This document shows, piece after piece, positions 60,452 through 64,000 of a stretch of DNA of 64,000 nt (within the stretch, counting starts at the first letter, position 1; each line of letters opens with the position of its first letter). The DNA lies in assembly GCA_965644315.1 (NCBI GenBank), contig CBFFRQ010000080.1, positions 425,580 to 489,579 of the forward strand, read 5' to 3'. Origin of the DNA: Caecitellus pseudoparvulus (lineage: Eukaryota > Bigyra: Bicosoecida). The translations under genes and the position numbers were made by a program. The notes under the pieces are model-generated. The model ran no database searches and had not been told where the DNA came from. It saw nothing but the letters and a program-made list of their open reading frames with translations.

Positions 60452-62666
60452 GTGGGCCGGAGCGCGGTGGTGAGAGCGACCACGGGGTACCGGGCCGTGC
60501 CCGTGGAGTGGAGGGCTGCCGCCCCGCTCTCGACAGACCACCGCGCCATGGCCGTGCTCATCGAATCAATGGTCCAGCAGCTGCATGGGGACCGTTGTTG
60601 GACTCCACCGGGGCTCTTCGAGGACATCTTGCGTGGGGGCTTGGACTGGGGCCCCCACCCCGTGGTCTCATACTGGGGTTGCCAGGAGGCCCACGCTGAC
60701 GTGTGTCCCGCATGCGGCGAGACCACTTCCAGATTACGGCAGCTTGAGCGGTGCGCAGCCATGCGACTGCTCACCGTGGTCACGCTGCGCGGGTGGGACC
60801 CCGCTTGGCTGCTGTTCCGCCGCCCCCCGGCAGCGGCATCCCCGTCCTCGGCATACGTGCTGCAGCCGCACGACGAGCGGGCGGTGGCAGCGGCCTATGA
60901 CGCCTTCGCGGCTGCGCGCGTGCTGCAGCCGGTCACCCCCCAGCAGCTGCAGCAGCACCGAAAGATGGGGGGCCAGCCGCTTCTGCCTTCGTTGTCACGA
61001 CATGGGCCCCCCAGCCGGGCGTCAGCGACGAAGCTCTGCGACAGTGGGCTGCTGCGAACCCAGGCGAGGCGGTGCAGGCCGCCAGCTCTTCCCGCGCGCC
61101 CGCCCGCCCGAGCCGCCTGTTCCGGGCCAAGCAGCGGGTGGTGTACGATCTGGCAGCCGTCAACCAGGCCTCAGTGAGCCCCCCATTCCACTACCCCACG
61201 CTGGAGAGCTGGGCGCTGCGCCTCCCGCCGAACTCGGACTGTGTTGTCCTGGACGTGGAAGCAGGGTACACGGCCATCCCCATCGCTCCGTCGGGCGCCG
61301 GACTGTTCACCATGCTCGCCCAGGGCAGGCCAGCCTTCCGCATGCTTCGGATGGCCTTCGGGTACAGCCCGGCCGGGGCCATTTTCTGCTTTTTTTCTGG
61401 ACTTCTGGGCGCCAAGATCGAAGCGGCGTTCCCAGCAGGGCATGTGGTTGTGTACGTAGACGACGTCGGGCTTGGGGGAGCTACGTTGGGGCCACGGCCA
61501 TCGATCGTGCCCAAGATAACTCAACTGTTCGAGGACGTGGGCTTCCGGGTGTCGCGCAAGAAGACGCAAGGGCCACAGCGCGTCGTTCAGTACTTGGGGA
61601 TGGTGGTCAGGTGTGCCCCGTGTGGGGTGTACCTTGAGTGTCCTCAAGCCAAACGAACTCAGCTGCGGTGGCAGCTGGCCGCGGTCCTTAATCGCCTCGG
61701 CGCTTGCTCCACCATCCCCAAGCGCGTTTTCGCCGCGGTCACAGGGCGCTTGCACGGCCTGTCGGCCGTGGTGCCCCACGCAAAACAAACGCTGTCGCTC
61801 TTGTACGACACCATGCGCACACACAAGTACCGCGTCGGCCCCCCGGCGCTCTCGTGCCTGTCCCCCCGGCGTCGCACGGGGCCCTGCGGACCCTCCTTGA
61901 GGCCCTCGGTGGGCCGTTATCGACGGGCCCGATGCGCCCGCTCTCCCCACTGTCAAGCAGGTGGCGCGCCGCCCTCTTTGGCTCGTGCGACGCGTCGGGG
62001 GAAGGCGGGCTGGGGGCAACAGTGTCGAGGTGGGCAGGGCCAGGAGAACGCACAGACTCCGCTTGGTACGCGTCCATGCGCATCCCCGGCACAGCCCCGG
62101 GCGAGGAGCTCGTGGGAGCCTCCACGATGCTGGAGCTGTACGCAATCGCCTTGGCTATGGCAATGGCGCGGCATGTTTTTCCCGAGCCGGGGCCGCTGCT
62201 GCTATGCCTAGCTGCGGACAGCCAGGCAGCGGTGGCGCTGGCGCGACGAGGGTACAGCAAGCACAGCCGTGAACTCACGCGCGTCTGCGGGGTCCTCGAG
62301 CGGGTTTCCCGCGTTTTGGACGTCCACTTGGCGCCTCGGTGGATCCCGAGGAGCCTGAATTGGCGGGCGGACGCCCTCAGCCACCCCGAAAGGGTGGATA
62401 GCAGCACACCGGCAGCGCTCGGCCTCCCGCCAGGGCAACCAGCCGAGCTGGAGGTATCAGCAGGGGGAAGCAGCGCCGCTGAGCGGTGGCATGATGTGTC
62501 CCTAGACGTAGGGCCGTCGGGAAAGGCCGGGGCGGGCACCGCGTGGATTCACTCAGCTCAACTCTCCGTCGCCCTGCACAGACACACTCTGGATAAGGAA
62601 GCAGACCTTCTGGCAGATGATCAGGGCCATCCCCGCGTCCCCGATCAGCAGGATTCACCAACATAG
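60452..62666 (+). pseudogene. Pol of the Ngaro element: reverse transcriptase plus RNase H (two frame breaks)
   Basis: Begins just after the gag stop, in the same frame; no ATG is available until 60549. The first part has a Cys pair (CPACGE) and leads to the RT. From about 60970 the RT continues one base over: FRAKQRVVYDLAAVN, VVLDVEAGYTAIPI (motif A), FGYSPAGAIFCFF (motif B) and VVYVDDVG (motif C, YVDD). From about 61844 another one-base change gives the RNase H: GSCDASGEGGLG, MLELYAIAL, AADSQAAVAL and NWRADALSHPER, so the acidic catalytic residues are present. The two breaks coincide with a G6 (60967-60972) and a C6 (61839-61844) run. It is either degenerate or carries sequencing errors. 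Confidence 0.85.
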
Positions 62667-63777
62667 GCTGGCAAAGGGGACGGTGGTCAAGTACGTTCGC
62701 GCGGTTGCTGGCCTGATCAGGGCCGCTCCAGCACCCCGGGACAGGGCGCGGACCATGGTGGGCATCTTAACGGGCGGCGTGGCCGCAGGCAGATGGGCCC
62801 CCCATCGGGCGAAGCAGATCCTGGCGCAATGGGTCGGTGGTTTTAGGTATCTGGGCCTGCCAATCCCGTCGCTAGCCCCGCTGGGGCTCACAGTCGGCAG
62901 CATCTGCCGGGCAATCCGCCGGCTCCACCGAGGGAGAGGGGAGCAACACCGCCGCCCTATCAGCAAAGAACAAGTCATGGAGGCCATGAAGCGGGCATGG
63001 GACGGGCCACACCTCGGGAGGCATGCCCCAACTGCCGCCGCAGCTATCTACATCGGCTTTCATGGCATGTGCAGGCCGGGAGAGCTCCGGGGCCTGCGAT
63101 GGGAGGAGTTGCACTTCGGGCGGGCGGGCCCCCTGCAGTGGGTGGAGGCCAGGGTCACGGATAAAACGCACCTGAGTGCAAACCGCCACATCCAGGTGGT
63201 GCGCCAGGCCGAGTGGGCGGGGGCCTTCGACCGCCTCCGGGAGCAGGCCCGGGACAAGCGGGGAAGCCTGCTCCCAAGGTGGGCGTGGCTCAGCCTGCAA
63301 GGCATCCTGAAGGCTGTAGCGGGCGTGTCCTTGGCCCACCTGAGACCCGGGGGCAATATGTTCTGGACAGGCCGGGCCCCCGACGTCTTGGTGGAGCACG
63401 CGGCGGGCTGGGCGGCTGGCTCCCCCACCCGGGCACGATACTACACCCAGGGGGGGGGAGGGGGCGAGGCTGTGGCACGAGGCCATGACACCCAGGGGAG
63501 GAAGCAAGCATTGAAAAGTATTGGCGGGTGCCGCAAGGAGGCGTCCCCTCCCCCAAGAGATGCAGCGAGCCCTGGTGGCCGCTGGCATAGAGGGGGGAGG
63601 GGACGGCCTCGAGGCGGGCCCAGTTCAATGCATTTCGATTGCCACGCACAACGCACCAACACGAGGGAACCGAGGTTGCCGGCACCCCAGCCGGCAACCA
63701 TGTTTCCCGGCAGGAGGGGCGGCGGGCAGTCCCACGCTAGTGGCACAATTGTCCCCCGCCGCCCCAACGCAGAGTAG
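62617..63777 (+). CDS. Tyrosine recombinase of the Ngaro element
   Basis: Overlaps the 3' end of the RNase H frame by 50 bp and starts at ATG 62617. The N-terminal helical DNA-binding domain (TVVKYVRAVAGLIRAA, KQILAQWVGGFRYLG) precedes the catalytic domain: IYIGFHGMCRPGELRGLRWEE holds the first Arg, SLAHLRPGG the His/second Arg region, and AAGSPTRARYYTQ the candidate Tyr. This enzyme integrates circular cDNA without target-site duplication. Spacing in HLRPGG is one residue shorter than the usual HxxR. The frame then runs through B1 into A2, so the native end is probably near 63510, after a G9 run at about 63452 that could hide another frame break. Confidence 0.85.
   Translation: MIRAIPASPISRIHQHRLAKGTVVKYVRAVAGLIRAAPAPRDRARTMVGILTGGVAAGRWAPHRAKQILAQWVGGFRYLGLPIPSLAPLGLTVGSICRAIRRLHRGRGEQHRRPISKEQVMEAMKRAWDGPHLGRHAPTAAAAIYIGFHGMCRPGELRGLRWEELHFGRAGPLQWVEARVTDKTHLSANRHIQVVRQAEWAGAFDRLREQARDKRGSLLPRWAWLSLQGILKAVAGVSLAHLRPGGNMFWTGRAPDVLVEHAAGWAAGSPTRARYYTQGGGGGEAVARGHDTQGRKQALKSIGGCRKEASPPPRDAASPGGRWHRGGRGRPRGGPSSMHFDCHAQRTNTREPRLPAPQPATMFPGRRGGGQSHASGTIVPRRPNAE
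63520..63663 (+). repeat. Split direct repeat B1 of the Ngaro element
   Basis: 144 bp starting ATTGGCGGGTGCC and ending ACCAACACG. Repeated without visible difference at 63857-64000. Separated from A2 by five bases (AGGGA). Confidence 0.95.
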
Positions 63778-63846
63778 ACGACGGCAGGACCGGGCATGAC
63801 AAAACCAGTCATTAGCCGGCCTCGTCACTCTCTTTCCTTTTTTTTT
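63669..63846 (+). repeat. Split direct repeat A2 of the Ngaro element
   Basis: 178-bp copy of A1, including its start hairpin (63674-63699) and a T9 instead of T8 end. Lies between B1 and B2, as the Ngaro replication model requires. Confidence 0.95.
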
Positions 63847-63856
63847 CTTTTTCTCG

Positions 63857-64000
63857 ATTGGCGGGTGCCGCAAGGAGGCGTCCCCTCCCCCAAGAGATGC
63901 AGCGAGCCCTGGTGGCCGCTGGCATAGAGGGGGGAGGGGACGGCCTCGAGGCGGGCCCAGTTCAATGCATTTCGATTGCCACGCACAACGCACCAACACG
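63857..64000 (+). repeat. Split direct repeat B2 of the Ngaro element (reaches window edge)
   Basis: 144-bp copy of B1, ten bases after A2 (CTTTTTCTCG between them). The true right end of the element and the host flank lie beyond 64000. Confidence 0.92.

Larger units (their letters stand above)
58184..64000 (+). mobile_element. Ngaro/DIRS-order tyrosine-recombinase retrotransposon
   Basis: At least 5.8 kb. The order is A1 (58184-58360), gag-like ORF, RT and RNase H, tyrosine recombinase, B1 (63520-63663), A2 (63669-63846), B2 (63857-64000). An A1 ... B1-A2-B2 split-direct-repeat arrangement with a tyrosine recombinase instead of a DDE integrase defines the Ngaro group; LTR elements, LINEs and Penelope do not have it. 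B2 stops exactly at the window edge and may be a few bases longer. Repeats are nearly identical (A1 and A2 differ in one T of a T run), so insertion is recent. It reads plus and lies antisense to the MUL1-like gene it interrupts. Confidence 0.95.

Noticed and set aside
59240-60541. 433-codon minus-strand ORF within the element
   Set aside because: Antisense of the Pro/Ala-rich Gag; Ngaro elements have no antisense gene, and no motif is present.
1-64000. Integrated virophage, polinton or giant-virus genes
   Set aside because: No capsid, packaging ATPase, PolB, DDE or rve integrase motif was seen; composition is even apart from short intergenic stretches.

Overview
This is a GC-rich nuclear window from a flagellated protist. 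The genes use the standard code with TAA, TAG and TGA all as stops. They carry few, short GT-AG introns (about 50 to 300 nt), mostly with GTGAGT or GTGCGT donors and CGCAG or TGCAG acceptors. IFT46 and the N-terminus of a CEP164-like protein imply cilia. A GAF-like plus 'GKWTPEEEAY'-type protein of a kind I know mainly from diatoms, brown algae and oomycetes points to a stramenopile. High GC, compact genes and an Ngaro-type retrotransposon would suit a bicosoecid such as Cafeteria, but the species is inferred, not shown. I saw no polinton, virophage or giant-virus genes.

Layout. 1-465: 5' end of a CEP164-like WW gene (minus). 998-2462: PTEN-type phosphatase. 2713-10569: very large protein with two cyclic-nucleotide-binding domains. 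10678-13619: secreted/type I membrane S41-type peptidase. 14068-16188: protein with an enhancer-of-polycomb-like segment. 16233-17754: secreted Ntn-hydrolase-like protein (minus). 17915-20385: CTFxP/RLY repeat protein (minus). 20556-22817: poly(A) polymerase (minus). 23183-24216: mitochondrial uL13. 24435-26108: IFT46. 26288-27011: FAM210/DUF1279 protein. 27049-28118: epsilon-COP (minus). 28376-30068: TIM50-like protein. 30082-35562: the spliceosomal helicase Aquarius with a repeat tail and a C-terminal SAP motif (minus). 36491-39832: SET-domain methyltransferase. 39858-40478: small mitochondrial-type membrane protein (minus). 40696-41615: IMPACT/YIH1 (minus). 41832-42120: 71-residue membrane protein. 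42532-46494: WD40 protein. 46532-47566: mitochondrial carrier (minus). 48291-50482: GAF/SANT-like protein. 50710-55223: SCAPER. 55424-56254: unassigned protein. 57000-58183: 3' part of a MUL1-type RING ligase (minus).

The right end, 58184-64000, is a tyrosine-recombinase retrotransposon of the Ngaro/DIRS order. It has the split-direct-repeat layout A1 - gag - RT/RNase H - tyrosine recombinase - B1 A2 B2. It interrupts the MUL1-like gene, whose 5' part is not on this side. Its reading frames are broken three times, always by one base in the same direction, and two breaks sit in homopolymers. That suggests either decay or unpolished long-read sequence.

The genes are mostly unrelated housekeeping and ciliary functions. 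There is no operon-like logic beyond shared divergent promoters (CEP164-like/PTEN, IMPACT/small membrane protein, COPE/TIM50) and remarkably tight convergent pairs, with 13 to 44 bp between stop codons.
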